From positions 1 through 33,113 of the forward strand of contig JAHDLB010000015.1 of NCBI GenBank assembly GCA_018432315.1: a stretch of 33,113 nucleotides of DNA, written 5' to 3'. The position numbers and the translations under genes were made by a program. The notes beneath the pieces are model-generated. The model was not told the DNA's origin. It did not search any database and was given only the letters and a program-made list of their open reading frames with translations. The DNA comes from Anaerolineae bacterium (GTDB lineage: Bacteria > Chloroflexota > Anaerolineae > Aggregatilineales > Aggregatilineaceae). Below are positions 23,633-32,145 of the stretch, piece after piece (position 1 is the stretch's first letter; each line of letters opens with the position of its first letter).

Positions 23633-24538
23633 TCAGCCCTTGATCTGCGCGTGAATCTCGCCCCTGGCATCGACCCAGGCGACGGCCATGTGCGGCGTGT
23701 TGTACGCAAACCCGGTGTTGCCGCGATGATCGACCAGGATCAGGCCGCCGTAGCCATTCACGCGCTCGTGCATGTGCCGGATCGCCCACTCAGCCGCCGC
23801 CTGGGCGCCCATTCCCCGGCCCAGGGCATCGGTGGCCGTCTTCGACAGCAGGACGCGCATGATGCTCTCGCCGTGGCCGGTCGCGGACGCGCCGCCGGTC
23901 AGGTTGTCGGCGTAAGCGCCCGAACCCACCAGCGGCGAATCCCCCACCCGCCCCGGCAGCTTGAAATGCACGCCGCCGGTGGACGTGGCCGCCGCGATGT
24001 TCCCGGCCTGGTCGATCGCCACCGCGCCGACGGTGTCCATCGGGTCCGGCGTGAATTCGTCGGAGAGGTGATAGTCCGGCACCTCCTGCAGCTTGCGGAA
24101 GCGCTCGATCTCGCGCGGGACAGTCAGCTCGGCGGCAGCACACAAGCGGATGCCCTTCTCCTCGGCGAACCGGCGCGCGCCCTCGGCCACCAACACACAG
24201 TGATCGGTATCTTGCATGATCACGCGCGCCAGCCGGACCGGATTCTTGATCCCGCGGACGGCGGCCACCGCGCCCAGTGCCAGCGTCCTGCCGTCCATGA
24301 TCATCGCGTCGACCTCGATGTCGCCGGCGCGGTTCAACACGCTGCCCACGCCCGCGTCGAACACCGGGTCGTCCTCCATGGCGCTGACGGCGATCTCGAC
24401 CGCGTCCAGGGCCGATCCGCCATGGCACAGCACGTGCCAGCCCGCCTGGGCGGCGGCGCGCGTTCCGGCGATGTGATCGGCGTGGGTCTCCTCGGCGATG
24501 CGCCACGCGCCCCCATGCACTATCAATGTCGGCTTCAA
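23633..24538 (-). CDS. iaaA: Isoaspartyl peptidase/L-asparaginase (Ntn hydrolase)
   Basis: A 301-residue member of the plant-type asparaginase family, made as a proenzyme that cuts itself to expose an N-terminal Thr. The nucleophile is T169 in 'MDTVGAVAID' (167-176), and the glycine-rich oxyanion regions 'IVHGGAW' (6-12) and 'STGGVHFKLPGRVGDSPLVGSGAYA' follow the family. It removes isoaspartyl residues from dipeptides and hydrolyses asparagine. The start is TTG 24538: the upstream stop is only 4 nt away and GGAG lies 7 nt before the TTG. This fits translational coupling to the hydrolase gene. The gene symbol is by family. Confidence 0.9.
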   Translation of the reverse strand: MKPTLIVHGGAWRIAEETHADHIAGTRAAAQAGWHVLCHGGSALDAVEIAVSAMEDDPVFDAGVGSVLNRAGDIEVDAMIMDGRTLALGAVAAVRGIKNPVRLARVIMQDTDHCVLVAEGARRFAEEKGIRLCAAAELTVPREIERFRKLQEVPDYHLSDEFTPDPMDTVGAVAIDQAGNIAAATSTGGVHFKLPGRVGDSPLVGSGAYADNLTGGASATGHGESIMRVLLSKTATDALGRGMGAQAAAEWAIRHMHERVNGYGGLILVDHRGNTGFAYNTPHMAVAWVDARGEIHAQIKG

Positions 24539-24542
24539 GCTC

Positions 24543-25523
24543 TCACTCCGTCTGTTCGAGACCAGCCAGCAGCGCCCGGTCGAAGAAGGCGATCACCCGC
24601 CGCTCGTATTCGCCGGGCGCCGCGTCACGGTAGGTGCCGTGCCCCGCCCCCTCGACAACCCATAACTCCGCGCCCAGCCCGGCAGCGGCGGCCTGCCGGC
24701 GCCCGCCCGCCAGGCTCTGTTCGCGCGTCCCGTAGATCAGCAGGATCGGGCGCGGCGCGATCGAGCCGATCACGTCCAGCGGGCTCAGCCTATTTATATC
24801 AAGCCCTGTGATGACGCGATAGCTGGCGCCCAACGACCATTTATAGATCGCTTCGAAGATCGTGTCACTTTTGCGCCCGATGGCGTTTTCGACGAAATCG
24901 CCATAGCCCCCCTCGGCCACCACGGCCCGGATGCCGGGAAATCGCGCAGCGGCCATGATCGCGGTCGCACCCGCCGACGAGAACCCGTAGATGCCGACTC
25001 GCTCCGGATCGATCCCGGCGCGCTGTGTAACATAAGTCAGGGCATCCCCCACCTCGTCCGCCTCGCGGTATCCCAGGCTCAGCGGTCCCATCCCGGCGCA
25101 GCGCCGCGACTCGAAGGTGAGCACCGCGTAGCCGTGTTGGGCGAACAGCGCGGCCATGTCCAGCCGGCTGCCGCGCCCGTCATTGGTCGTCGGCGGCATG
25201 AGGATCGCCGCGCCGTTGGTGCCGGGGATGAAATAGCCGCGAAACTGGCCGCCCGCGCTCGTCGGGAGCGCCACGTCTTCCCAGGCCAGCCCGAAGTCGG
25301 CGGGCGACGCGTCGCGCTCGCCACAGGGCGCGTACAGCAGGGTGACCGTCGTGGCGACGCCGGGCACCACCGGCACGCCGAGGCCCGCGACGAGAATCGC
25401 GAGGCATGCCAGGCCGGCCAGCCTCCGCCAATACTGCCGGGATCGTCGTGGAAGGTGGAAAAGCCGAAGGGGCGAGGTCACCGCATTCCCCAGGGCGTGA
25501 GTCCAAAAAACGAGGAAGCGCAT
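24543..25523 (-). CDS. Membrane-anchored alpha/beta hydrolase
   Basis: A protein of up to 326 residues. A basic stretch (about 25-35) and one hydrophobic helix (36-56) at the N-terminus give a type II anchor, and the hydrolase domain lies outside the cell. The nucleophile elbow is 'GIYGFSSAGAT' (177-187) with S182, the acid follows 'RPILLIYGTREQS', and the His is in 'VEGAGHGTY'. The family acts as esterases, lipases or peptidases. The ATG at 25523 lies inside the terminator of the gene upstream, and its first codons encode the T-run; GTG 25481, preceded by GGGGA, may be the real start (312 residues). First gene of the leftward cluster to 22206. Confidence 0.8.
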   Translation of the reverse strand: MRFLVFWTHALGNAVTSPLRLFHLPRRSRQYWRRLAGLACLAILVAGLGVPVVPGVATTVTLLYAPCGERDASPADFGLAWEDVALPTSAGGQFRGYFIPGTNGAAILMPPTTNDGRGSRLDMAALFAQHGYAVLTFESRRCAGMGPLSLGYREADEVGDALTYVTQRAGIDPERVGIYGFSSAGATAIMAAARFPGIRAVVAEGGYGDFVENAIGRKSDTIFEAIYKWSLGASYRVITGLDINRLSPLDVIGSIAPRPILLIYGTREQSLAGGRRQAAAAGLGAELWVVEGAGHGTYRDAAPGEYERRVIAFFDRALLAGLEQTE

Positions 25524-25541
25524 CGCGTGGTGCGCTTCCTC
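25505..25541 (-). terminator. Intrinsic terminator of the cpgS-like operon
   Basis: On the minus strand GAGGAAGCGCA (25541-25531) pairs perfectly with TGCGCTTCCTC (25522-25512) around an eight-base loop, followed by GTTTTTT (25511-25505). It begins 10 nt after the cpgS-like stop and runs into the first codons of the next gene. Confidence 0.85.
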
Positions 25542-25550
25542 CGCCCGAAC

Positions 25551-26873
25551 CTATTTCTTGCCGAACTTTGCTTCGAGCAGATCGGCTACCGTGGGGTTGC
25601 CCAGCTCCTGAAGCTCGTAGCGCACGCGCTGGTAGGGCTTGCTGATCGTGATCACGCGCGTGAGGTCGATCGGCGTCGCGACCACGACGACGTCGCACGG
25701 CGTCTTGTCGATCGTCTCTTGCAGGTCCGCCTGCTGCTGCTCGCCGTAGCCCATCGCCGGGAGCAGCGTGCCGGTGGTCGGGTACTTGGCGAACGTCTCC
25801 GCGATGCTGCGCACCGCGTACGGGCGCGGATCGACCAGCTCCGCCGCGCCGAACCGCTGCGCCGCGACCACGCCCGCGCCATAGCCCATCTCGCCGTGCG
25901 TCAGCGTGGGGCCATCCTCGATCACGAGCACCTTCTTACCGTGAATCGCGGACGGATCGTCGACGAAAATGGGCGATGCCGCATCGATCACGGTTGCGCC
26001 GGGGTTCAGCGCCCGGATGTTCTCGCGCACCTGGAGCACGCCTTCCGGGCTGGCCGTGTCGATCTTGTTGATCACGATCACGTCGGCCATGCGCAGATTC
26101 GCCTCGCCGGGGTGGTACGCCTGCTCGTGACCGGGCCGGTGCGGATCGGCGATGACGAAGTACAGGTCCGGCGCGAAGAACGGCAGGTCGTTGTTGCCGC
26201 CGTCCCACAGCACGATGTCGGCCTCTTTTTCCGCCTCGCGCAGAATCCGCTCGTAGTCGACCCCGGCGAACACCACCACGCCCCGGTCGATGTGCGGCTC
26301 GTATTCCTCGCGCTCTTCGATCGTCACGTCGTGCCGCTCCAGATCGTCGTAGGTGGCGAAGCGCTGGACGGCCTGTTTCGCCAGATCGCCGTAGGGCATC
26401 GGGTGGCGCACGACGGCCACAGTGTAGCCCAGGGCGCGCAGCGCGTCGCTGACGGCGCGGGTGGTCTGGCTCTTGCCGCAGCCCGTCCGGACCGCACCCA
26501 CACCCACCACCGGTTTGGTGCTCTTGAGCATGGTCTTCCCCGGACCGATCAGGCGATAGTCCGCGCCTGCGGCCAGCACCTGGCTGGCCTTGTGCATGAC
26601 GACCTCGTGCGGGACGTCCGAATAGGCGAAGACGACTTCGTCGACCTGCAGCTCGCCGATCAGCCTGACGAGATCGGCCTCGTCATAGATCGGGATGCCG
26701 TCGGGATACAGCTTCCCGGCCAGCTCGGGGGGATAGGTCCGCCCCTCGATATCCGGGATCTGGGTGGCGGTAAACGCGACGACGTCGTACTGCTCGTTGT
26801 CCCGGTAAACCATGTTGAAGTTATGGAAATCGCGCCCGGCGGCTCCCATAATCAGAACACGAGTTTTAGCCAT
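25551..26873 (-). CDS. Cyclic 2,3-diphosphoglycerate synthetase-like GTPase/ATPase
   Basis: A 440-residue P-loop protein. The N-terminal Rossmann part starts 'TRVLIMGAAGRDFHNFNMVYRD' (4-25), the signature of the cpgS-like family. The nucleotide loop is 'GVGAVRTGCGKSQTT' (124-138, K134) and 'VIVINKID' near 270 is the NKxD guanine motif. In archaea the family makes cyclic 2,3-diphosphoglycerate; in bacteria the role is unproven and the members are often simply called GTPases. ATG 26873 has AATAGGAGAG upstream. It is the last gene of the fabG-to-cpgS leftward run and has a terminator right after its stop. The gap to tatC is 47 nt. Confidence 0.8.
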   Translation of the reverse strand: MAKTRVLIMGAAGRDFHNFNMVYRDNEQYDVVAFTATQIPDIEGRTYPPELAGKLYPDGIPIYDEADLVRLIGELQVDEVVFAYSDVPHEVVMHKASQVLAAGADYRLIGPGKTMLKSTKPVVGVGAVRTGCGKSQTTRAVSDALRALGYTVAVVRHPMPYGDLAKQAVQRFATYDDLERHDVTIEEREEYEPHIDRGVVVFAGVDYERILREAEKEADIVLWDGGNNDLPFFAPDLYFVIADPHRPGHEQAYHPGEANLRMADVIVINKIDTASPEGVLQVRENIRALNPGATVIDAASPIFVDDPSAIHGKKVLVIEDGPTLTHGEMGYGAGVVAAQRFGAAELVDPRPYAVRSIAETFAKYPTTGTLLPAMGYGEQQQADLQETIDKTPCDVVVVATPIDLTRVITISKPYQRVRYELQELGNPTVADLLEAKFGKK

Positions 26874-26920
26874 TCACGAACTCTCCTATTGAAAGATTTT
26901 TATAGATCCCGCCGTGCGCC

Positions 26921-27718
26921 CTACTTGCGGCGCAGCGCGCGGGGATATGCAACCGCGGCCAGCAAAATACTGATCAGGTACAGGCCGATCAGCGGGGCCG
27001 TGACGAGCAACATATTGAACGGATCGACGGTGGGCGTGATCAGCGCGGCGGCAATCATGATCAAGACCACGGCCAGCCGCCAGTTTCTGATCAACGGCCC
27101 AGGGCCGAGCACACCCAGCCGCGCCAGCACGAACACAACCACCGGCATCTCGAACGCCACGCCGATCCAGAACAGGATCGACGTCAGGAACGCGATATAG
27201 CGTTCGGCGGTCCATTCGGCGCGAAAGATCTCGGCCTCGAAATCCTGCAAGAACCCCAGCGCCGCCGGCACCATGATGAACCAGGCGAACGCCACGCCGA
27301 TCAAGAACAGCGCGGTCGTGGCCGGCAGCGACAGATAGACCCAGCGTTTTTCCTTGCGGTTGAGGCCGGGCGCTATGAACATGAACAACTGGAAGGTGAT
27401 GTACGGGATCACCATGATGCCCCCGGCCAGCAGCGCCACGCGGAAGTAGATGATGACGCTCTCGGTGGGCCCCAGCACCTGAAGCTCGGTGCCATACGGC
27501 TTGATCAGGTATTTGAGAATCTCGTCGGTGAACACCGCCGAGAACAGCACCCCCATCACCAGCGCGATGATCGACCGGAACAGGCGAATGCGCAGCTCGT
27601 TCAGATGATCCAACAGACTCAGGGGCGTTTCGTCGGCTTCCCCGCTGAGAGCAGTCCAGGTTTTGTAGCGTTTGGGTTCTTCGGGCGGAGATTGTTTGGT
27701 TACCGGATGTCGGGACAT
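26921..27718 (-). CDS. tatC: Twin-arginine translocase subunit TatC
   Basis: A 265-residue membrane protein with the TatC pattern: 'LLDHLNELRIRLFRSIIAL' (35-53), where the LxHLxELRxRL motif binds the twin-arginine signal, then six helices and the conserved 'FRVALLAGGIMVIPYITFQLFMFIAPGL' second loop. A Glu (about 167 region) follows 'FLQDFEAEIF'. The N-terminal tail of about 30 residues is longer than in Escherichia coli. ATG 27718 lies 20 nt after the nusB stop. No TatA or TatB gene is visible nearby, so they must be elsewhere. Confidence 0.95.
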   Translation of the reverse strand: MSRHPVTKQSPPEEPKRYKTWTALSGEADETPLSLLDHLNELRIRLFRSIIALVMGVLFSAVFTDEILKYLIKPYGTELQVLGPTESVIIYFRVALLAGGIMVIPYITFQLFMFIAPGLNRKEKRWVYLSLPATTALFLIGVAFAWFIMVPAALGFLQDFEAEIFRAEWTAERYIAFLTSILFWIGVAFEMPVVVFVLARLGVLGPGPLIRNWRLAVVLIMIAAALITPTVDPFNMLLVTAPLIGLYLISILLAAVAYPRALRRK

Positions 27719-27738
27719 TGCTTGGAGATCGCTCGAAT

Positions 27739-28200
27739 CTAATCGTGATGATCGGTCATGGACACACTGTCCAGGATAGAAGACAAATCGGTCTCGCGCG
27801 ATACCAGCGTGCCCAACACCCCGTTGATGAAACGTGGCGTGCTCTCGGTGCCAAATGTCTTGGCGAGGATGATTGCTTCGCTGATCGCCACTTTGACCGG
27901 CACATTGTTGCCGGAAGCAAGCTCAAAAATCGCAATCCGCAGGATGTTCCGGTCGATGATCGCGATCTGGTCGAGCGGCCACTCGGGCGCGTAGTGATGG
28001 ATGAGCGCGTCGAGCTTGTCGCGGTGTTCGAGGATGCCCCGCACCAGTTGGTCCGCCAGGACGCGCGTCTGGTCCTGCAACGACTCCGCCGTCAGGCGCT
28101 CGTTCAAGACATCGCCCAGGCCGTGGCGGGTGCAATCCAGTTCGTAAAGAGCCTGCAAAGCCAGGCCGCGAGCCTGGCGTCGATAATCGTCTGTAAACAC
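27739..28200 (-). CDS. nusB: Transcription antitermination factor NusB
   Basis: A 153-residue all-helical protein. 'RRQARGLALQALYELD' (7-22) is the RNA-binding N-terminal motif and 'RNILRIAIFELASGNNVPVKVAISEAIILAKTFGTESTPRFINGVLGTL' (84-132) the long C-terminal signature. NusB binds NusE and boxA RNA in rRNA antitermination. The start is GTG 28200, with AGGGGGC upstream and 7 nt after the asp23-like stop. The pair asp23-nusB side by side is common in Gram-positive bacteria and Chloroflexota. Confidence 0.95.
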   Translation of the reverse strand: MFTDDYRRQARGLALQALYELDCTRHGLGDVLNERLTAESLQDQTRVLADQLVRGILEHRDKLDALIHHYAPEWPLDQIAIIDRNILRIAIFELASGNNVPVKVAISEAIILAKTFGTESTPRFINGVLGTLVSRETDLSSILDSVSMTDHHD

Positions 28201-28207
28201 GTGCCCC

Positions 28208-28576
28208 CTATGCCTGAGTCGATTGCGCCGGCTGGGTAAAAAACACGTCCTCGATGTGCACGTTGACCGATTCCACTTTCATGCCCAGCAGCTCGCGGAT
28301 CGAGCGTTCGACCGATTTCTGGATCTGGACGCTCATCTCGCGCAGATTGGTGGATGCGTCGGCAACGACGTAAATGTGCGCGGTCACGCTGCTGTCTTCC
28401 ACCAGGATCTGGACGCCGTTCGCCGCCGGCACCCGGCGAAACAGCCAGCGGTCCACCCCGCCGGGCGTGCTGCCCATGCGCACCACGCCGGCCACGTCGA
28501 GCACGGCCCGGCGCACGATGGTCAGCAAAACGCCGGGCGCGATGGTTACCGTATCATTGGGATGTCGTGGAATCAT
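28208..28576 (-). CDS. Asp23/Gls24 family envelope stress protein
   Basis: A 122-residue member of the Asp23 family. 'TIAPGVLLTIVRRAVLDVAGVVRM' (11-34), 'GVQILVEDSSVTAHIYVVADASTNLREMSVQIQKSVERSIRELLGMKVESVNVHIEDV' (54-111) is the family pattern; the C-terminal half carries the amphipathic ERSIRELLGM helix. The family is associated with the membrane and cell-wall stress in Gram-positive bacteria. ATG 28576 has AAAAGG upstream. Lies between fabG and nusB, probably in one transcript. Confidence 0.88.
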   Translation of the reverse strand: MIPRHPNDTVTIAPGVLLTIVRRAVLDVAGVVRMGSTPGGVDRWLFRRVPAANGVQILVEDSSVTAHIYVVADASTNLREMSVQIQKSVERSIRELLGMKVESVNVHIEDVFFTQPAQSTQA

Positions 28577-28627
28577 GGGCTTGTCAGCACCTTTTGCGGC
28601 CTCGAATAGCCTGTGAATACCTATACT

Positions 28628-29374
28628 CTACCCCATCACCAGGCCGCCGTCTACTGACAGCACCTGTCCGGTGATGTAGCTCGCCTGGTCGGACGCGAGG
28701 AACGCCACCGCATAGGCCACGTCCTCGACCTGGCCGGTGCGCCCCACCGGGATCAGCCTGGTCAGCTCTTCGAGGATGTCCTGGGGCATCTTCTCGACCA
28801 GCGCGGTCTGGACGAACCCCGGCGCAACCGCGTTCACCGTGATGCCGCGCGACGCGACTTCGCGAGCCAGCGCGCGCGTCATGCCGAGCATGCCGGCCTT
28901 GCTGGCGCTGTAGTTGGTCTGGCCAGCCTGACCCATGATCCCGCTGGCGCTGGAGATGTTCACGATGCGCCCGTACTTCTTGCGCATCATCGGGCGGATC
29001 ACCGCCTTGGAGCACAGCCACGCGCTCTTGAGGTTCACGCGCAGAATCAGGTCCCAATCGTCTTCGTCCATGCGCACGATCAGGTTATCGCGGGTGGTGC
29101 CCGCGTTGTTCACCAGGATATCGATCTGGCCGTAGGTGTCGAGCACCGTCTTGACCAGGTTCTCGACCTGCGCCGCGTCGCTGACGTCCGCCGTGATCGC
29201 CAGTCCGTCGCCGCCCATCTGGCGGATTTCTTCCAGCGTGTCATCGGCGCAGCAGCCGGTGACGTCATTCGTCACGACGGTTGCACCGCGAGCAGCCAGC
29301 TCGAGCGCGATCCGGTGCCCGATGCCCTTACCGCTGCCGGTCACAATGGCAATACGGCCACTGAACTCTGACAT
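28628..29374 (-). CDS. fabG: 3-oxoacyl-ACP reductase / SDR family (FabG-type)
   Basis: A 248-residue short-chain dehydrogenase. The NADPH loop is 'TGSGKGIG' (12-19), 'NNAG' stands at 89-92, and the catalytic set is N114, S142, Y155 and K159 ('TNYSASKAG'). The C-terminus 'ITGQVLSVDGGLVM' is typical of FabG. It reduces 3-oxoacyl-ACP (or acetoacetyl-CoA). The next gene upstream is a MaoC-type hydratase, so acyl chain chemistry is likely shared, either fatty-acid synthesis or polyhydroxyalkanoate supply; the sequence does not decide. ATG 29374 has AAGGAG upstream. First gene behind the near-consensus promoter. Confidence 0.88.
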   Translation of the reverse strand: MSEFSGRIAIVTGSGKGIGHRIALELAARGATVVTNDVTGCCADDTLEEIRQMGGDGLAITADVSDAAQVENLVKTVLDTYGQIDILVNNAGTTRDNLIVRMDEDDWDLILRVNLKSAWLCSKAVIRPMMRKKYGRIVNISSASGIMGQAGQTNYSASKAGMLGMTRALAREVASRGITVNAVAPGFVQTALVEKMPQDILEELTRLIPVGRTGQVEDVAYAVAFLASDQASYITGQVLSVDGGLVMG

Positions 29375-29423
29375 AGCTGTGTCTCCTTAATGTATAGAGA
29401 GGTCCTGTATCCCAGGCAGTTCT

Positions 29424-29451
29424 ATGATAGCGAGGCGCGGAAGCATGTCAA
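29424..29451 (-). promoter_or_regulatory. Near-consensus promoter of fabG-asp23-nusB-tatC-cpgS
   Basis: On the minus strand TTGACA (29451-29446), 16-bp spacer, TATCAT (29429-29424). It lies between maoC and fabG and gives a leader of about 40 nt ending in AAGGAG. Confidence 0.8.
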
Positions 29452-29469
29452 GTTGTGCCCACTGGCCTT

Positions 29470-29865
29470 TCAGGGGGCCAGCACGACCGCCTCGCCCTCG
29501 ATGACGACCGTCCCGCCCTGGTTCACACAGCGCGTCGCCAGGGTCGCGATCCGCCGCTCCGGGCGGTATTTGATCACCTCGACCGTCGCGGTCACCGTGT
29601 CGCCGATGAACACCGGCGCCTTGAACTGGAGCGACTGGCTCATGTAGATCGTCCCCTCGCCGGGAAGATCGTTGGCGATGGTCGCCGAGATCAGGCTGGC
29701 GGTCAGCATACCGTGCACCAGGCGGCGCTCGAAGCGGGTCCCGGCGGCGTAGGCGTCGTCGAGGTGGATCGGGTTGTGATCGCCGCTGATCCGCGCGAAT
29801 TCGCGGACGTCGTCATCGGTGAACGTCTTCGACCGGCTGGCGGTCGCACCTATTTCGAGCGTCAT
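29470..29865 (-). CDS. MaoC-type (R)-specific enoyl-CoA hydratase
   Basis: A 131-residue single hot-dog-fold hydratase. The catalytic motif is 'SGDHNPIHLDDAYA' (27-40) with D29 and H34, and 'FERRLVHGMLTASLIS' (49-64) is the second family signature. It hydrates trans-2-enoyl-CoA to the (R)-3-hydroxyacyl form, as in PhaJ. Located directly upstream of the fabG promoter and read the same way, so it is probably not under that promoter but may share a product pool. ATG 29865 has AAAAGGAG upstream; the gap to tex is 25 nt, so tex and maoC are likely co-transcribed. Confidence 0.88.
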   Translation of the reverse strand: MTLEIGATASRSKTFTDDDVREFARISGDHNPIHLDDAYAAGTRFERRLVHGMLTASLISATIANDLPGEGTIYMSQSLQFKAPVFIGDTVTATVEVIKYRPERRIATLATRCVNQGGTVVIEGEAVVLAP

Positions 29866-29890
29866 GCTTGTCTCCTTTTCGCGTTCCGGC

Positions 29891-32041
29891 TCACGAACGA
29901 AGGCTGAGAGCTATCCGCCCCCGCTGCACATCCACGTTCAGAATCGTCACCTGGACGATGTCGCCCACGCCCACAATCTCGTAGGGGTTGCGGACGTGAA
30001 AATCGGCCATCTCCGAGATGTGGACCAGCCCGTCCTGCTTGACGCCGATATCCACGAAGGCGCCAAAATCGACCACGTTGCGCACCGTGCCGGTGAGCGA
30101 CATGCCGGGCGCGAGATCCTCCATTTTGAGCACGTCGGAGCGCAGCACCGGCGCGGCCAGTTCCGCGCGCGGATCGCGGCCCGGTCGCGTCAGGTCGTCG
30201 AGGATGTCTTCGAGCGTGGGCAGCCCGATCCCCAGTGCGGCGGCCATGCCGGGCAGGTCCCAGCCCCCGCGCTCGCGCCGGACGCGCTGCGCCAGCTCCG
30301 GATCGGACAGGCTCACGCCGAGGCGGTCCAGCAGGCGGAACACGGCATCGTAGCTTTCGGGGTGAACGCCCGTGTTGTCGAGCAGGTTCTCGCCGTCCGG
30401 CACGCGCAGGAACCCGGCGGCCTGCTCGAAGGTCTTGTCGCCCATCCCTTTCACCGCCCTGACGGCCATGCGCGAGCGGAACGGTCCCTGGGCGTCGCGG
30501 TGCTCGACGATTCGCTCGGCCAGCTTAGGGCCCAGCCCGGCGACGTGCTGGAGCAGCGCGGGCGAGGCCGTGTTGACGTTGACGCCGACGCTGTTCACTA
30601 CCGACTCGATCACTTCGTCGAGCTTGGCGGCGAGCGCCTTCTGATCGACATCGTGCTGGTAGAGCCCCACACCGATGCTGCGCGGGTCGATCTTGACCAG
30701 CTCGGCCAACGGATCGAGCACGCGCCGGACGATGGACACCGCGCCGCGCATCGACACGTCCAGGTCGGGCAGCTCCGCCCGCGCCAGCGGCGACGCCGAA
30801 TAGACCGACGCGCCCGCTTCATTCACGATCAGGTACTGCACGCCCGCGCCGTCCCGGATCAGGGCCGCGACCAACTCCTCGGTTTCGCGCGAGGCCGTGC
30901 CGTTGCCGATCGCGATCAGGCCGGCGCCGAGCTGCTGCACGAGTCCCGCCAGCAAGCGCAGCGCCGTGTCGCGCTGGTTCTGCGGCGGATGCGGGTAGAT
31001 CGTCGCCGTGTCGAGCACCTTGCCGGTTGGATCGACGACTGCCACCTTGCAGCCGGTGCGAAAGCCCGGATCGATGCCCAGCACGACGCGATCCTTGAGC
31101 GGCGGCTGCAGCAGCAGGTTGCGCAGGTTGGTCGCAAACACGCCGATCGCGTGCCGGTCGGCCTGCTCGGTCAGGTCACGGCGCATTTCGCGCTCGATGG
31201 CCGGGGCGATCAGGCGCTTGTAGGCATCCGCTGCTGCCAGCGACAACTGCTCGGCCAGGATCGAGCGGCGATCCGGCGGATAGAGGCGCAGCAGCCCGTC
31301 GATGATGTCGTCGTCCGGCGCGGACACCCGCACGCGCAAGACGTCCTCGCGCTCGCCCCGGTTGAGCGCCAGCACCTGGTGCGGGCGGACAGCGCGCAGG
31401 CTGGCCTCGAACTGGTAATAGGTTTCGAACACGCCTTTTGGGTCTTTGCTTTCATCGCTCGCCTGCGAAACGAGCGACCCCTGTCGCTGGGTGAGCCGCC
31501 GGGCCAGATCGCGGCTGCGCGCGTCGTCGGCGATCCGCTCGGCCACGATGTCGCGCGCGCCCTGGAAGGCGTCGTCGGGGGTGGGCACATCTTCACTCAG
31601 GAACGGCTGAGCCAGGCTCGCCAGCGAGTCGCGCGTCCGCTCCTGGGCCAGAATCCGAGCAGCGAGCGGCTCCAACCCGCGGTCCTGGGCGATCATCGCG
31701 CGCGTGCGGCGTTTGGGCTTGTAGGGCAAATACAGGTCTTCTACAGCTTGCAGCGTGCCGGCCTGCAATACGGCCTGCTCCAACTCAGGAGTCAGCTTGC
31801 CCTGCCCGGCGATCGACTCCAGGACCGCGTCCTGCCGTTCGGCCAGTTTGCGCAAATAGGTCAGCCGGTCCAACAGGCGGCGCAGTTGTTCTTCGTCCAG
31901 GCTGCCGGTGGCTTCCTTGCGATACCGCGCGACGAAGGGAACGGTGTTCCCGTCATCGAGCAGGGTTACCGTGCGGTGCACCTGATCGCGCCGGAGGGCG
32001 AGTTCCGTAGCAAGACTGCCAATGATGTCTCGTTGGGTCAC
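29891..32041 (-). CDS. tex: Tex family RNA-binding transcription accessory protein
   Basis: A 716-residue Tex protein. Order: helical N-terminal domain with 'VPFVARYRKEATGSLDEEQLR' (about 35-55), the YqgF/RNase H-like domain ('VLGIDPGFRTGCKVAVVDPTG', about 320-340), helix-hairpin-helix domain ('VNTASPALLQHVAGLGPKLAERIVEH', about 490-520) and C-terminal S1 domain ('GMSLTGTVRNVVDFGAFVDIGVKQDGLVHISEM', about 645-678). I chose GTG 32041 because AGAAGG (32056-32051) is 9 nt before it and directly abuts ATG 32050, and because the longer start at 32107 lies upstream of the promoter. Divergent from pyrF. Confidence 0.95.
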   Translation of the reverse strand: MTQRDIIGSLATELALRRDQVHRTVTLLDDGNTVPFVARYRKEATGSLDEEQLRRLLDRLTYLRKLAERQDAVLESIAGQGKLTPELEQAVLQAGTLQAVEDLYLPYKPKRRTRAMIAQDRGLEPLAARILAQERTRDSLASLAQPFLSEDVPTPDDAFQGARDIVAERIADDARSRDLARRLTQRQGSLVSQASDESKDPKGVFETYYQFEASLRAVRPHQVLALNRGEREDVLRVRVSAPDDDIIDGLLRLYPPDRRSILAEQLSLAAADAYKRLIAPAIEREMRRDLTEQADRHAIGVFATNLRNLLLQPPLKDRVVLGIDPGFRTGCKVAVVDPTGKVLDTATIYPHPPQNQRDTALRLLAGLVQQLGAGLIAIGNGTASRETEELVAALIRDGAGVQYLIVNEAGASVYSASPLARAELPDLDVSMRGAVSIVRRVLDPLAELVKIDPRSIGVGLYQHDVDQKALAAKLDEVIESVVNSVGVNVNTASPALLQHVAGLGPKLAERIVEHRDAQGPFRSRMAVRAVKGMGDKTFEQAAGFLRVPDGENLLDNTGVHPESYDAVFRLLDRLGVSLSDPELAQRVRRERGGWDLPGMAAALGIGLPTLEDILDDLTRPGRDPRAELAAPVLRSDVLKMEDLAPGMSLTGTVRNVVDFGAFVDIGVKQDGLVHISEMADFHVRNPYEIVGVGDIVQVTILNVDVQRGRIALSLRS

Positions 32042-32075
32042 GACTATCATCCTTCTGAAAAGCAAACAGGCACGA

Positions 32076-32084
32076 ATTGTACCA
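32076..32084 (-). promoter_or_regulatory. Extended -10 promoter of tex
   Basis: On the minus strand TGGTACAAT reads TG (32084-32083), one base, then TACAAT (32081-32076). No good -35 hexamer is at 17 bp; the extended element may suffice. The -10 hexamer overlaps the pyrF -35. Confidence 0.55.
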
Positions 32085-32104
32085 CAGGCATTCGGCGTTA
32101 TACT
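32077..32104 (+). promoter_or_regulatory. Promoter of pyrF, overlapping that of tex
   Basis: TTGTAC (32077-32082), 16-bp spacer, TATACT (32099-32104). The -35 and the -10 of the divergent tex promoter share five bases, so polymerase can sit at only one of them at a time. Confidence 0.65.
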
Positions 32105-32145
32105 CAAGCAACAAGCAGTAGGTAGTTGGGGATAACAGAGAACTC

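Noticed and set aside
29819-32125. A 768-codon frame opposite tex
   Set aside because: Shadow frame with unnatural composition; tex shows all family domains on the other strand.
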